NCBI RefSeq assembly: GCF_013409985.1
Contig: NZ_JACCBY010000002.1
Coordinates: 496,001-560,000 of the forward strand
DNA length: 64,000 nt
From: Sphingomonas melonis
Lineage (GTDB): Bacteria; Pseudomonadota; Alphaproteobacteria; Sphingomonadales; Sphingomonadaceae
Direction of reading: 5' to 3'
Below the pieces are notes generated by a model. That model had not been told where the DNA came from, did not search any database, and saw only the letters and a list, made by a program, of their open reading frames with translations. This document shows positions 1 to 8,838 of this stretch, piece by piece (positions within the stretch are counted from its first letter, which is position 1; every line of letters starts with the position of its first letter). Position numbers and translations under genes: made by a program.

Positions 1-1188
1 GTGCGCGCGGGCAATATGAGCGCGCTGCCCGACGATCCCGGTCATTTCGTCCGCTGGCTGGAGGCGCAGGGGCTTGGCGACGCCAAGACCTTCGTCTCGC
101 GCCGCACCTATGGCGCCTACCTGCGCGAGATGCTCGATGCCGCGGTGGCGGCGCATCCGGGGCGGATCACCATGATCGACGGCGCCGTCGCGGCGCTGGC
201 GAAGACCGACGGCGGCGTGACGCTGTCGCTTGCCGACGGCGGGACGATCGCGGCGGACGTGGCGGTGCTGGCGATCGGCAACCTGCCGCCGCATACGCCG
301 CCGGGACTCGATCCGGCGGCGCTGCCGACGGGCTGCTATCGCGCCGATCCGTGGGCGGGCGACATCGCCGAAGGGCTGCGACCCGACGACACGGTGGTGC
401 TGGTCGGCACCGGGCTGACCGCGGTCGACGCGGCGCTGCTGCTCGACGCCGCCGGCTTCGGCGGGCGGATCGCCGCGATCTCGCGGCGCGGGCTGGTGCC
501 GCGGCCGCATGCCGACACCCCGCCGCAGCCGGGGCTGCGCGAGCGGCCGGCGGGGACGCTGTCGCGGCTGGTGCGCCACGTGCGCCAGCGCGCCGCGGCG
601 GTCGGCTGGCGCGCCGCGGTCGACGAGTTGCGGCCGATCACGCAGATGATGTGGGGTGCGGCGGATGCGACGATGCGCGCCCGCTTCCTGCGCCATCTGC
701 GCCCCTATTGGGACGTGCACCGGCACCGGCTCGCGCCGTCGGTGGCGGCGCGGATCGACGCGCTGTGCGCCGCGGGACGACTGTCCTTCGCCGCGGGCAA
801 GCTGGTGTCGGCGACCGCGGACGGCAGCGGCGCGCGGCTGTGCTGGCGACCGCGCGGGTCGGAGGCACAGGTGGAGACGCGGGTGGCGCGGATCGTCAAT
901 TGCACCGGGCCGCAGGGCGATCTGATGCGCTCCGGCGAGCCGCTGTTGCGCAACCTGCTGGCCAAGGGACTGATCCGGCCCGACCCGCTGCGGATCGGCC
1001 TCGACGTCGACGCGCAGTCGCAGGTGATCGGCAGCGACGGCCGCGCCGACCCGCAGCTGTTCTGCATCGGGCCGATGACTCGCGGCGGATTGTGGGAAGT
1101 CGTCGCGGTGCCGGATATCCGCCAGCAGAACTGGACGCTCGCCCGGCGGCTGGCGCATGCGCAATGGGTCGGCGGCGAGGGACTCTAG
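1..1188 (+). CDS. FAD/NAD(P)-binding protein (COG4529-like), 5' end outside the window
   Basis: This is the C-terminal part of a putative flavoprotein of the FAD-NAD(P)-binding family (COG4529, PF13454-like). The reading frame is open from the first base. The usual N-terminal FAD Rossmann motif (GxGxxG) is absent, and the visible protein begins at the family's 'MSALPDDP' segment, so roughly the first 60-80 residues lie upstream of the window. A second dinucleotide-binding motif, VGTGLTAVD, is visible near residues 135-143 of the visible part. The end of the protein (NCTGP, then GLDVD...FCIGPMTRGGLWE) matches the terminal FAD-contact region of the family. The substrate is unknown. The TAG stop lies in the CTAG end of the mobile element that follows. 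The family call is fairly safe; the reaction is not known. Confidence 0.75.
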   Translation: MRAGNMSALPDDPGHFVRWLEAQGLGDAKTFVSRRTYGAYLREMLDAAVAAHPGRITMIDGAVAALAKTDGGVTLSLADGGTIAADVAVLAIGNLPPHTPPGLDPAALPTGCYRADPWAGDIAEGLRPDDTVVLVGTGLTAVDAALLLDAAGFGGRIAAISRRGLVPRPHADTPPQPGLRERPAGTLSRLVRHVRQRAAAVGWRAAVDELRPITQMMWGAADATMRARFLRHLRPYWDVHRHRLAPSVAARIDALCAAGRLSFAAGKLVSATADGSGARLCWRPRGSEAQVETRVARIVNCTGPQGDLMRSGEPLLRNLLAKGLIRPDPLRIGLDVDAQSQVIGSDGRADPQLFCIGPMTRGGLWEVVAVPDIRQQNWTLARRLAHAQWVGGEGL

Positions 1189-1452
1189 GCGGGATCGACA
1201 TTCAGGCTTCCGAGATAACGCCTGCCCCGGCAGGGCAAGGCTATCGTGTGGACGTTCGCTTGAGTCCGCCGCCTCTTATCCCACCCCGTCACCCCGGACG
1301 TGTTCCAATCTTTTGTGTCGTGGTGGACCCCGGAACGGGTCCGGGGTGACGGATACCAGGAGGATGCCGACACGAACCTCATTACCGGAGCCACAGGCGA
1401 CCGCCCTCCCGCTGGCGGGAGAGGAATTGGCCTGAATGTCGATCCGGCCTAG
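1185..1452. mobile_element. MITE-like element, copy 1 (268 bp)
   Basis: This non-coding element is bounded by near-perfect terminal inverted repeats of 22 nt (1185-1206 and 1431-1452, one mismatch). Each end begins with CTAG. Inside is a perfect 12-bp inverted repeat, GTCACCCCGGAC at 1288-1299 and its complement at 1339-1350, which would form a strong hairpin. The element is related over its whole length, in the opposite orientation, to 8519-8838. The left CTAG contains the stop codon of the upstream flavoprotein gene. It has no ORF of its own, so if mobile it would depend on a transposase elsewhere. IS5-type enzymes are candidates because many of them prefer CTAR/CTAG-like targets. That link is inference. 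Confidence 0.7.
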
Positions 1453-1550
1453 GCCGCCTGCGCCCCCGGATGGCGAAGGGTTACGAAGCTCCCGCCACCC
1501 CCGCCTGCACGAGACCTCCGCGAAAGCCTCGATGTTGCCCGGAACGCATC

Positions 1551-1644
1551 GTCACCCCGGACGTGGTCCGGGGCCCGCCGCGTCGCGAGATCAACAGCTT
1601 CCGCCTCTGCGGAACGGTGGATGCCGGAACACGTCCGGCATGAC
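1551..1644. repeat. REP-like hairpin related to the core of the MITE-like elements
   Basis: The left arm GTCACCCCGGAC (1551-1562) and the right arm GTCCGGCATGAC (1633-1644) form an imperfect inverted repeat like those inside the two MITE-like elements. No terminal CTAG repeats flank this copy, so it may be a solo palindrome or the worn remains of another element. It lies between the flavoprotein gene and the 3' end of the receptor at 1705. Nothing else is recognisable in the 1453-1704 gap. Confidence 0.55.
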
Positions 1645-1704
1645 GGGGGCGTTTTTCAGAGGTCGCGCCCGCACCGGGATGACGGAAGCGGGCGCGCCCG
1701 TCCC

Positions 1705-4131
1705 TTACCAGTTCAGGCCGGCGCGGGCGTAGAGATAGCGGCCGTTGAAGCCGAACGGCGAGTAATAGGGGAAGCCGATCACCCCCGTGGTGTTGTTCCG
1801 CGGGATGGTGCGATCGGGGTAGACGTCGAAGAGGTTGCTGACGCCCAGCGCGAATTGCGCGCCCCGCGGCGCCGAATAGCGGAATTCGAGGTCGGTGATC
1901 GCGTGGCGGCCGGTGCGCACGTCGTCGGCGGGCGTGCTGCCGGGCTGGTTGACGTCACCATAATAGGTCACGCGCGCCAGCGCGCCGAGCTGGTCGAGCG
2001 ACCAGTCAATCGTGCCCGTCAGCTTCTCGCCGGGCGTCCCCTGCTCGACGGTCAGCACGCGGCTGCGCGCGAACAGCGTCGGCGCCGGGTTGAGCGTCGC
2101 GGTCGAGGTCGGCACGTCGGTGATCTCGACCTTGTTGACGTTGCCGGCGAGCGTGAAGTCGAACGCCCCTGCCCCCGCGGTGCGCAGCCGGTAATGGGCG
2201 ACGGCATCGATGCCCTGCGTGTTCGAGCGCAGGCCGTTGATGAAGAAGCGCGCGGCGGTGACGCCATAGGGATCAAGCAGCGAGGCGACGGCCGGGCTGA
2301 ACGCGGCGTTGATGTTCTCCGACAGCGCCAACTGGTCACGCAGCTTGATATAATAACCGTCGATCGACAGGTCGAACCCGCCGAAGCGGATCACCGTGCC
2401 CGCCGAGAAGTTGGTCGACTTCTCCGGATCGAGCGGAACGCCGCCCAGCGCACTGCCGAGGCCGCTGGTCGACGGGGTGGTGGCGGTCAGGAACGGGATG
2501 CCGTTCTGCACCACCGACGCGGTCGAGGTGAAATATTGCTGCTGGAGCGAGGGTGCGCGGAAGCCGGTCGATACCGTGCCGCGCAGCGCCAGCCACTTGG
2601 CCACGTCGTAGCGCAACGACGCCTTGCCGTTGGCAGTCGAGCCGAAGTCCGAATAATCCTCGAACCGGCCGGCGATGCCGAACAGCAATGCGTCGGTGAG
2701 CTGCGCTTCGAGGTCGAGATAGGCGCTGCCGTTGCGGCGCGAACGCTCCAGTGCGTTGGCCGACGTCAGCGCCGGGAAGCCCTGCGCACCGGCCGAGACG
2801 CGGGACACCGGCTGGCCGGCGGGCTCGCCCGCCTCGATCTTATAGCCTTCGCGCCGGCCCTCGACACCGAAGGCGACATTGAGCGACTGGAACACGTCGA
2901 ACCGGCGGGTGACGTCGAGCCCGGCGACCCATTGGTCGTAGATCAGCCGGCCGTCGAAGAAGGATGTTTGAGAGGCATTGCCCGCGGCGAAATTGGCGCT
3001 GTTGCGCGTCCGGAACGCCAGCCGGTTGCGGCCATAGCTGACGTTGAAGTCGACGTTCCACCCCGCCACGTCGCCACGCAGGCCGAGCGCCGAGTTGAGG
3101 TCGACCGACTTGGTGTTGATGATCGGCAGGAAGCCGTTGGGATACAGCGTCCCCACATTGTAGCCGGTGGTGACGCCGGGCAGGCGCGGGAAGGCCGTGC
3201 CCTCGACGTTGCGGTCCTGATAGCCGACCCAGCCGTACAGGTTCCAGCTGTCGGTGAGCGAGGTGCCGGCATTGGCGAAGACGGTATATTGCTCCAGCGC
3301 CGGATCGCCGAACCGGCCGGTCACCCGCGTCGGGGTGACGCGCGGATCGAAATCGGCGCGGTTGGTCGGCTGGCGCCGGTTATATTCGCCGGTCACGGTC
3401 AGGAAGCCGTCGCTGCCGAAGCCGATGCCCTGCCACGCCGAGGCGGTGACGTTGTTCTCGCCGGTGACATGGCGGCTGCCGCGCGCGGTATCGACCTGCG
3501 TATCGTAGAAGCCGTAGGTGACCGAGGCGCCGCCGCCGCTGCGCGCCTCACGCAGCCGCAGATTGACGACGCCGGCGATCGCATCGGAGCCATATTGCGC
3601 CGACGCGCCGTCGCGCAGCACCTCGACCCGGTCGAGCGCGGCGACGGGAATCGTGTTGAGATCGACCGCCGCCGAACCGCGGCCGACCGAGCCGTTGGTG
3701 TTGAGCGAGGCGGAGGCATGACCGCGCACGCCGTTGATCAGCACCAGCGTCTGGTCAGGCGACAGGCCGCGCAGCGTCGCCGGGCGGACCGCGTCGGTGG
3801 CATCGGTCGCCGCCGCGCGCGGGAAGTTGATCGACGGCGCGACATTGGCGAGCGCCGCGGCGACCTCCGTCGTCCCCTGCCGCTGCAGGCTGGCGCCGCT
3901 CAGCACGTCGACCGGCGCGATGCTGTCGAGGCGGGTGCGGCCGGCGGTGCGGGTGCCGGTGACGATGATGTCGTCGCCCTCATTGGATTGGGTTGCGGCA
4001 TCGGCGACGGGCGCGACCTGCGCCGGCTCGGTGACGGCGGGGGGCTGGTCCTGCTGCGCCGGCGCGGGCGCGGCCTGCGTCGCGAGCGCGGCGGAACTCG
4101 CCGCGAGCAGAAGTTCGCTGATAATCGTCAC
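1705..4131 (-). CDS. TonB-dependent outer-membrane receptor
   Basis: An 808-residue outer-membrane receptor that would import a ligand (iron chelate or another nutrient) using TonB energy. The GTG start at 4131 was chosen because AAGGGG lies about 6 nt upstream and it begins a signal peptide ending near ATQAAPAPAQ. The frame stays open further upstream but with no sensible signal sequence. A TonB-box-like 'DDIIVTGTR' follows the signal peptide. The plug domain contains 'TLRGLSPDQTLVLINGVR' and 'DRVEVLRDGASAQYGSDAIAGVVN'. The barrel ends with the expected aromatic terminus (ARAGLNW). No STN domain is present, so it does not signal through a FecR. The porin gene at 4383 is divergent. The family is certain; the ligand is unknown. 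Confidence 0.9.
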   Translation of the reverse strand: MTIISELLLAASSAALATQAAPAPAQQDQPPAVTEPAQVAPVADAATQSNEGDDIIVTGTRTAGRTRLDSIAPVDVLSGASLQRQGTTEVAAALANVAPSINFPRAAATDATDAVRPATLRGLSPDQTLVLINGVRGHASASLNTNGSVGRGSAAVDLNTIPVAALDRVEVLRDGASAQYGSDAIAGVVNLRLREARSGGGASVTYGFYDTQVDTARGSRHVTGENNVTASAWQGIGFGSDGFLTVTGEYNRRQPTNRADFDPRVTPTRVTGRFGDPALEQYTVFANAGTSLTDSWNLYGWVGYQDRNVEGTAFPRLPGVTTGYNVGTLYPNGFLPIINTKSVDLNSALGLRGDVAGWNVDFNVSYGRNRLAFRTRNSANFAAGNASQTSFFDGRLIYDQWVAGLDVTRRFDVFQSLNVAFGVEGRREGYKIEAGEPAGQPVSRVSAGAQGFPALTSANALERSRRNGSAYLDLEAQLTDALLFGIAGRFEDYSDFGSTANGKASLRYDVAKWLALRGTVSTGFRAPSLQQQYFTSTASVVQNGIPFLTATTPSTSGLGSALGGVPLDPEKSTNFSAGTVIRFGGFDLSIDGYYIKLRDQLALSENINAAFSPAVASLLDPYGVTAARFFINGLRSNTQGIDAVAHYRLRTAGAGAFDFTLAGNVNKVEITDVPTSTATLNPAPTLFARSRVLTVEQGTPGEKLTGTIDWSLDQLGALARVTYYGDVNQPGSTPADDVRTGRHAITDLEFRYSAPRGAQFALGVSNLFDVYPDRTIPRNNTTGVIGFPYYSPFGFNGRYLYARAGLNW

Positions 4132-4382
4132 GGTCAACCCCTTGTATCGGTGCGCTCTGGCGCGTGCAGTGCAGCATAGCCGATCCCGTCTATGGTTACG
4201 GGCGAAGAAAAACTTTGCCGGGGGTGAGGCTGTGGCGAGGCGTGCCGCGGGACGAACGAAGCGCAAGCGCCCTTCCCGCCGCATTTTTTCACGCGGGCGC
4301 TCTGGCCGCGGGCGCGCGCACGTGGCTAGGATAGAGCGAAGGCGCGCGGGGGGCGTGGCCGAACGGGGGTGTCGGACGAACG

Positions 4383-5603
4383 ATGCGCGCAATCTCTTTC
4401 CTGTCGCTGCTGCCGGTCGTCGCGGCGACGGCCGGGCCGGCCGCGGCACAGACGCTGACGCCGCTGGTCGAGGCGCGGCTGCGCCACGAGCATGTCGCGC
4501 AGGACGGCCTGCCCGACCGGTCCGACGCGGTCACCGCCCGCGTCCGCGCCGGGCTCCAGGCGAGCGAAGGCCATTGGACCGCGCTGGCCGAGGCGCAGGG
4601 CAATCTGGCGATCGTCGGCGATTATTATGACGGGCTCGCCGGGTCGGCGGCGCTGCGCCCGCAGATCAGCGATCCCCAGAGCATCGCGCTCTACCGTGCG
4701 CAGCTGCAATATCGCAGCAGCGCGCTGACCGTGACCGCCGGGCGCCAGCGCATCCAGCTCGACGACGAACGCTTCGTCGGCGCGGCGGCGATCCGCAACA
4801 ACGGCCAGACGTTCGACGCGGTGCGCACCGAGCTGACGCCGATCAAGGGGGTCAAGGCCGACGTCACCTATGCCTGGGGGGTGCGGACGGTGTGGGGCAT
4901 CGACGGCGCCGGCGCGCGGCAGCAGGCGGTCAGCGGCGACAATGTGTTTGCGACGCTGGGCGTGGCGACGCCGGTGGGGACGCTGAGCGGCTATGCCTAT
5001 CTGGTCGATCAGGACGAGGCGGTCGTCCAGGGCTACCGGCTGTCGAGCCAGACCTATGGCGCGCGGCTGGCGGGGTCGCACGGCTTCGGCAAGGCGACGC
5101 TGGCGTGGACGGCGAGCCATGCGCGCCAGTCCGACTATCATCGCAATCCCAACGATTATGCCGCCGATTACTGGCTGGCGGATGTCGGGCTCGACCTGGC
5201 CGGACCGAAGCTCGGCGCGGGCTATGAGGTGCTGGGCGCCGGGACCGGGCGCAGCCGCGGCGCGACGCTGGCGAGCTTCCAGACACCGCTCGCCTCGATC
5301 TTCAAATTCCAGGGCTGGGCCGACAAGCTCACCACCACGCCGCCCGACGGCATCCGCGATCTCTACGGCAGCGCCGGCTGGGGCTGGAAGCAGCTCGGCG
5401 CGCTGAAGGCGGTGAGCCTGCAGGCGGTGTACCACCGTTTCGAGAGCGACCGGCTGGTGCGGCATTACGGCAACGAGATCGACCTGTTGGCGCAGGCGAA
5501 GATCGGGCGGACGGTCGCCAGCATCCGCTACGCCGACTACCGCGCCGACCGGTTCGCGACCGACACGCGCAAAATGTGGTTGCAGATGGACTGGACGCTG
5601 TAG
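4383..5603 (+). CDS. alginate export family outer-membrane porin
   Basis: A 406-residue predicted outer-membrane beta-barrel of the alginate-export (AlgE-like, PF13372) family. It begins with a signal peptide ending near GPAAAQ. The recognisable family core is 'RLRHEHV' near residue 36, 'VTAGRQRIQLDDERFVGA' and 'DAVRTE' in the middle, and a barrel terminus ending in 'QMDWTL'. Members elsewhere export or import polysaccharides or small hydrophobic molecules. No alginate biosynthesis gene is in this window, so alginate is not implied as the substrate. It is divergent from the receptor at 1705-4131 and may share its 250-bp promoter region. I see no clear operator there. Confidence 0.8.
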   Translation: MRAISFLSLLPVVAATAGPAAAQTLTPLVEARLRHEHVAQDGLPDRSDAVTARVRAGLQASEGHWTALAEAQGNLAIVGDYYDGLAGSAALRPQISDPQSIALYRAQLQYRSSALTVTAGRQRIQLDDERFVGAAAIRNNGQTFDAVRTELTPIKGVKADVTYAWGVRTVWGIDGAGARQQAVSGDNVFATLGVATPVGTLSGYAYLVDQDEAVVQGYRLSSQTYGARLAGSHGFGKATLAWTASHARQSDYHRNPNDYAADYWLADVGLDLAGPKLGAGYEVLGAGTGRSRGATLASFQTPLASIFKFQGWADKLTTTPPDGIRDLYGSAGWGWKQLGALKAVSLQAVYHRFESDRLVRHYGNEIDLLAQAKIGRTVASIRYADYRADRFATDTRKMWLQMDWTL

Positions 5604-5669
5604 GCCCACGCGCATCGGCGGGCGAGGAGACGAGCGGCATCGCCCCTCGCCTCTGCCCGCCGCCGCGGC

Positions 5670-6722
5670 TCAGCCGTTCAGCGTCGCATTGTCGATCACG
5701 AACCGGTATTTCACGTCGCTGCGCTGCATCCGGTCATAGGCGTCGTTGATCTGGTCGATGCGGATCATCTCGAAATCCGCGACGACGCCCTTCTCGGCGC
5801 AGAAGTCGAGCATTTCCTGCGTCTCGGCGATCCCGCCGATCAGCGAACCGGCGATCGCGCGGCGCTTGAACACCAGCGGGCCGACCGACGGCGAGGGATG
5901 CGGATGCTCTGGCACGCCGACCAGCGTCAGCGTGCCGTCGCGCTTCAGCAGATTGGTGAGCATGTCGAGATCGTGGCTCGCGGCGACGGTGTCGAGGATG
6001 AAGTCGAAGCTGTTGGCGTGCGCCGCCACCTCTTCCGCGTTGCGCGAGTTGATCACCTCGTCGGCGCCGAGCGCGCGGGCGGCCTCGCGCTTGCCCTCCG
6101 AGGTCGTGAAGGCGACGACGTGCGCGCCCATCGCATGCGCGAGCTTGACGCCCATATGGCCGAGGCCGCCGATCCCGACGATGCCGACCTTCTTGCCCGG
6201 CCCGACGTTCCAATGGCGCAGCGGCGAATAGGTGGTGATGCCGGCGCACAGCAGCGGCGCGACCGCGGCGAGCTGCTCCTCGGGATGGTTGATGCGCAGC
6301 ACGAACTTGTCGTCGACGACGATCGTCTCGGCATAGCCGCCGAGCGTGTGACCGGGCGCGTCGGGGGTCGGGCCGTTATAGGTGCCGACGAAGCCGTTCT
6401 CGCAATATTGCTCGAGCCCCTCGGCGCAGGACGGGCAATGCTGGCAACTGTCGACCATGCAGCCGACGCCGACCAGATCGCCGACGGCGAACTTGCCGAC
6501 CTCGGCCCCGACCGCGCTCACCCGGCCGACGATCTCGTGCCCCGGAACGCAGGGGTAGATGGTCCCGGCCCATTCCCCGCGGACCTGATGCAAATCGGAA
6601 TGGCAGACGCCGCAATAGGCGATGTCGATCTGCACGTCGTGCGCGCCGGGCGTACGGCGCTCGATCGCGAGCGGTGCGAGCGGCTTGTCGCCGGCAGTGG
6701 CGCCATAGGCTTTGACGGTCAT
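5670..6722 (-). CDS. zinc-dependent NAD(P)-dependent alcohol dehydrogenase
   Basis: A 350-residue cytoplasmic medium-chain dehydrogenase of the cinnamyl-alcohol/YahK-like class that interconverts aldehydes and alcohols. The catalytic zinc site is visible as 'YCGVCHSDLH' near residue 37 with the 'PGHEIVG' segment. The structural zinc site is the four-cysteine loop 'CQHCPSCAEGLEQYC'. The cofactor site is 'GIGGLGHMGVKLA'. Length is normal. The start at 6722 gives the typical 'MTVKAYGA' terminus. It lies 109 bp downstream of the LysR gene on the same strand and may be controlled by it. The exact substrate cannot be read from sequence. Confidence 0.92.
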   Translation of the reverse strand: MTVKAYGATAGDKPLAPLAIERRTPGAHDVQIDIAYCGVCHSDLHQVRGEWAGTIYPCVPGHEIVGRVSAVGAEVGKFAVGDLVGVGCMVDSCQHCPSCAEGLEQYCENGFVGTYNGPTPDAPGHTLGGYAETIVVDDKFVLRINHPEEQLAAVAPLLCAGITTYSPLRHWNVGPGKKVGIVGIGGLGHMGVKLAHAMGAHVVAFTTSEGKREAARALGADEVINSRNAEEVAAHANSFDFILDTVAASHDLDMLTNLLKRDGTLTLVGVPEHPHPSPSVGPLVFKRRAIAGSLIGGIAETQEMLDFCAEKGVVADFEMIRIDQINDAYDRMQRSDVKYRFVIDNATLNG

Positions 6723-6831
6723 CGGTTGGTCCCCTGATCTGCAAGCGCCGCTTGGGCGCGTCGTGCGGAAGATAGGGTCCGCGCCGGGCCGACGGCACCG
6801 CCGCGCCGGTACATGGAACGATGAGCCGGCT

Positions 6832-7755
6832 TCATCCATGCTGCCAGTCGCCGAGCGGGCGCAGCTCGCGGATCAGGTCGACGAGCAGGCGCAGCCCGGT
6901 CGGCATCTGGCGGCGGCCGGGATGATAGAGGCAGAAGCCGGGGCCGGCGACGGCATGGTCGGTCAGCACCAGCCGCAGCGCGCCGCTCGCCAGATGGGGC
7001 GCGAAGATCGGCTCGGTGCCATAGACGAGCCCGGCGCCGTGCACCGCCATCGCGGTCATGCTCGCGGTCTCGTTGGCGATGATCTGGCTGTCGACGGTGA
7101 TCGCGGTCTCGCCGTCGGGGCCGTCGAACTCCCAGCGGTAGATGCGGTCGTCGCCCAGCCGGATGCCGATGCAGCGATGCCGCACGAGATCCTCGGGCCG
7201 CTGCGGCGTGCCGAACCGGTCGAGATAGGCCGGGGACGCCGCGACCACCCAGCGCAGGTCCGGCGACAGCCGCTGCGCGATCATATCCTCCGGCACGGTG
7301 CCGCCGTAGCGGATGCCGGCGTCGAACCCCTCGGCGACGACATCGACCATGCGGTTGCTGGCGACGATATCGACGTGCACGTCGGGATAGCGGTCCATGA
7401 ACACCGGCATCACCGGGCCGAGCAGCAGCGGCGCGGCATCGGCGACGACGTTCAGCCGGATGTGGCCGGCGGGTGCGTCGCGGAAGCGGTTGAGCTGTTC
7501 GACCGCCTCGCCGATCGCGGCGAACGGCGCATCGATGGCGGCGAGCAACTGGTCGCCGGCGGCGGTCGGCGTCACCGAGCGCGCGGTGCGGTTGAACAGC
7601 CGCACGCCGAGCCGCGTCTCCAGCGCCTTGAGCGCGTGGCTGAGCGCCGAGGCGCTGACGCCGAGCTCGAGTCCGGCACGGCGGAAGCTGCGATGTCGCG
7701 CGATCGCGAGGACATAGGTGAAGTCGGCCAGATCGGCCCGATTGGGCAATGCCAT
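6832..7755 (-). CDS. LysR-family transcriptional regulator
   Basis: A 307-residue LysR-type regulator. The N-terminal winged helix-turn-helix is clear ('FRRAGLELGVSASALSHALKALE', about residues 24-46, then 'RLGVRLFNRT'). A substrate-binding domain occupies the rest. The start at 7755 (MALPNR) puts the helix-turn-helix at its usual distance from the N-terminus. It is followed on the same strand by the alcohol dehydrogenase, its most likely target. The LysE exporter at 7896 is transcribed away from it across a 140-bp gap, so the regulator could also act there. The inducer is unknown. Confidence 0.9.
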   Translation of the reverse strand: MALPNRADLADFTYVLAIARHRSFRRAGLELGVSASALSHALKALETRLGVRLFNRTARSVTPTAAGDQLLAAIDAPFAAIGEAVEQLNRFRDAPAGHIRLNVVADAAPLLLGPVMPVFMDRYPDVHVDIVASNRMVDVVAEGFDAGIRYGGTVPEDMIAQRLSPDLRWVVAASPAYLDRFGTPQRPEDLVRHRCIGIRLGDDRIYRWEFDGPDGETAITVDSQIIANETASMTAMAVHGAGLVYGTEPIFAPHLASGALRLVLTDHAVAGPGFCLYHPGRRQMPTGLRLLVDLIRELRPLGDWQHG

Positions 7756-7895
7756 GGTGCAAACCCCTGTTGCCGGTAGCGCCGCGCCTAGGTCCACGGG
7801 ACGGCGGCGTCCAGCCGGGCGGCCCATTGCCTCCGCCGCCGCGCCGGGGCAGAGCGGCCGCACCCGCGGCGCGGGGTCCGGACGAGGAGGATGAC

Positions 7896-8522
7896 GTGAC
7901 GCTTCATGGCTGGTGGCTGTTCGTCGGCGCGGTGTTCCTGCTGTGCGGCACGCCGGGACCGAACATGCTGCACATCCTGTCGCGCAGCGTCGAGCTGGGG
8001 CCGAAGCGCAGCGTCGCCGCGATGGCGGGTTGCCTGACCGCGCTGGTGCTGGTGCTTGCCGCCTCGGCCGCCGGGCTGACGACCTTGCTGCTCGCGCTGC
8101 CGGGCGCGTTCGAGGTGCTGCGCTATGCCGGCGTCGCCTATCTGATCTTCCTCGGCATCAAGGCCTGGCGCGCCGATGTCGCCCCGATCGACGTCGGGAC
8201 GGGCGCGCTGCCGCGCACGGTGTCGCTCGCGGCGCTGTTCCGCGGCGGCTTCGCGATCGGCATCAGCAACCCCAAGCTGCTGCTGTTCGCCGCCGCCTTC
8301 CTGCCGCAATTCGTCAATCCCGCGCAGCCGCAGGCACCGCAGTTCGCGATCCTGGTCGCGACCTTCGCGGCGCTCGAGTGCTTCTGGTACGGCGTCTATG
8401 CGATGGGCGGACGGTCGCTGTCGGCGCATCTCGCCCGCCCGTCGGTGAAGCGCGCGTTCAACCGCGTCACCGGCCTCATCTTCGTCGGCTTCGGCGCGGC
8501 ACTGCTCCGCGCCAAGGCCTAG
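7896..8522 (+). CDS. LysE/RhtB-family translocator
   Basis: A 208-residue inner-membrane exporter of the LysE/RhtB family with about six hydrophobic segments. The hallmark 'GTPGPNML' lies near residue 18, and 'AYLIFLGIKAWR' and 'GISNPKLLLFAAAFLPQF' follow in the usual order. Members export amino acids or related metabolites. The GTG start at 7896 is supported by GAGGAGG ending 5 nt upstream; the nearby ATG at 7891 is out of frame. The TAG stop is part of the CTAG end of the mobile element at 8519. The specific substrate is unknown. Confidence 0.9.
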   Translation: MTLHGWWLFVGAVFLLCGTPGPNMLHILSRSVELGPKRSVAAMAGCLTALVLVLAASAAGLTTLLLALPGAFEVLRYAGVAYLIFLGIKAWRADVAPIDVGTGALPRTVSLAALFRGGFAIGISNPKLLLFAAAFLPQFVNPAQPQAPQFAILVATFAALECFWYGVYAMGGRSLSAHLARPSVKRAFNRVTGLIFVGFGAALLRAKA

Positions 8523-8838
8523 GCCGGATCGCCGTTCAGCTGGTGGAGTATGACACTTCCTCTCCCCGGCTTGGGGGGGCAGCCGCCTACAATTGCGGTG
8601 GTGAGGTTCGATCGGCATCCTCCTCTAACCCGTCACCCTGGACTCGTTCCGGGGTCCACCGGGCCGCGAGAGAACGGTGTCGCACCACGCCTTTCTTCTC
8701 GCCGCAGAGTGGACCCCGGAACGAGTCCGGGGTGACGGGGTGGGATTGGAAGGCGGCGGACCCAAGCGAATGTGCCTATGCGATAGGACTGATCTGGCGA
8801 GACAGGCGTTTCCTCTTATGCTTGAATGTCCCGCCTAG
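8519..8838. mobile_element. MITE-like element, copy 2 (320 bp, inverted relative to copy 1)
   Basis: A non-coding element homologous in reverse orientation to 1185-1452. Ends are CTAGGCCGGATCGCC at the left (8519 onward) and a diverged complementary end at 8821-8838, both closing on CTAG. The core is a long inverted repeat: 28 nt at 8632-8659 pair with 8709-8736 with one mismatch. Both flanking genes converge on it. The LysE stop codon lies in the left CTAG and the TonB stop codon (minus strand) lies in the right CTAG. The hairpin probably acts as a bidirectional terminator; this is inference. Confidence 0.7.

Noticed and set aside
1621-4179. 852-codon plus-strand frame opposite the first TonB-dependent receptor
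   Set aside because: The antisense strand of high-GC coding DNA often lacks stops. The protein is Arg/Glu/Ala-rich low-complexity with no domain, while the minus strand encodes a clear receptor.
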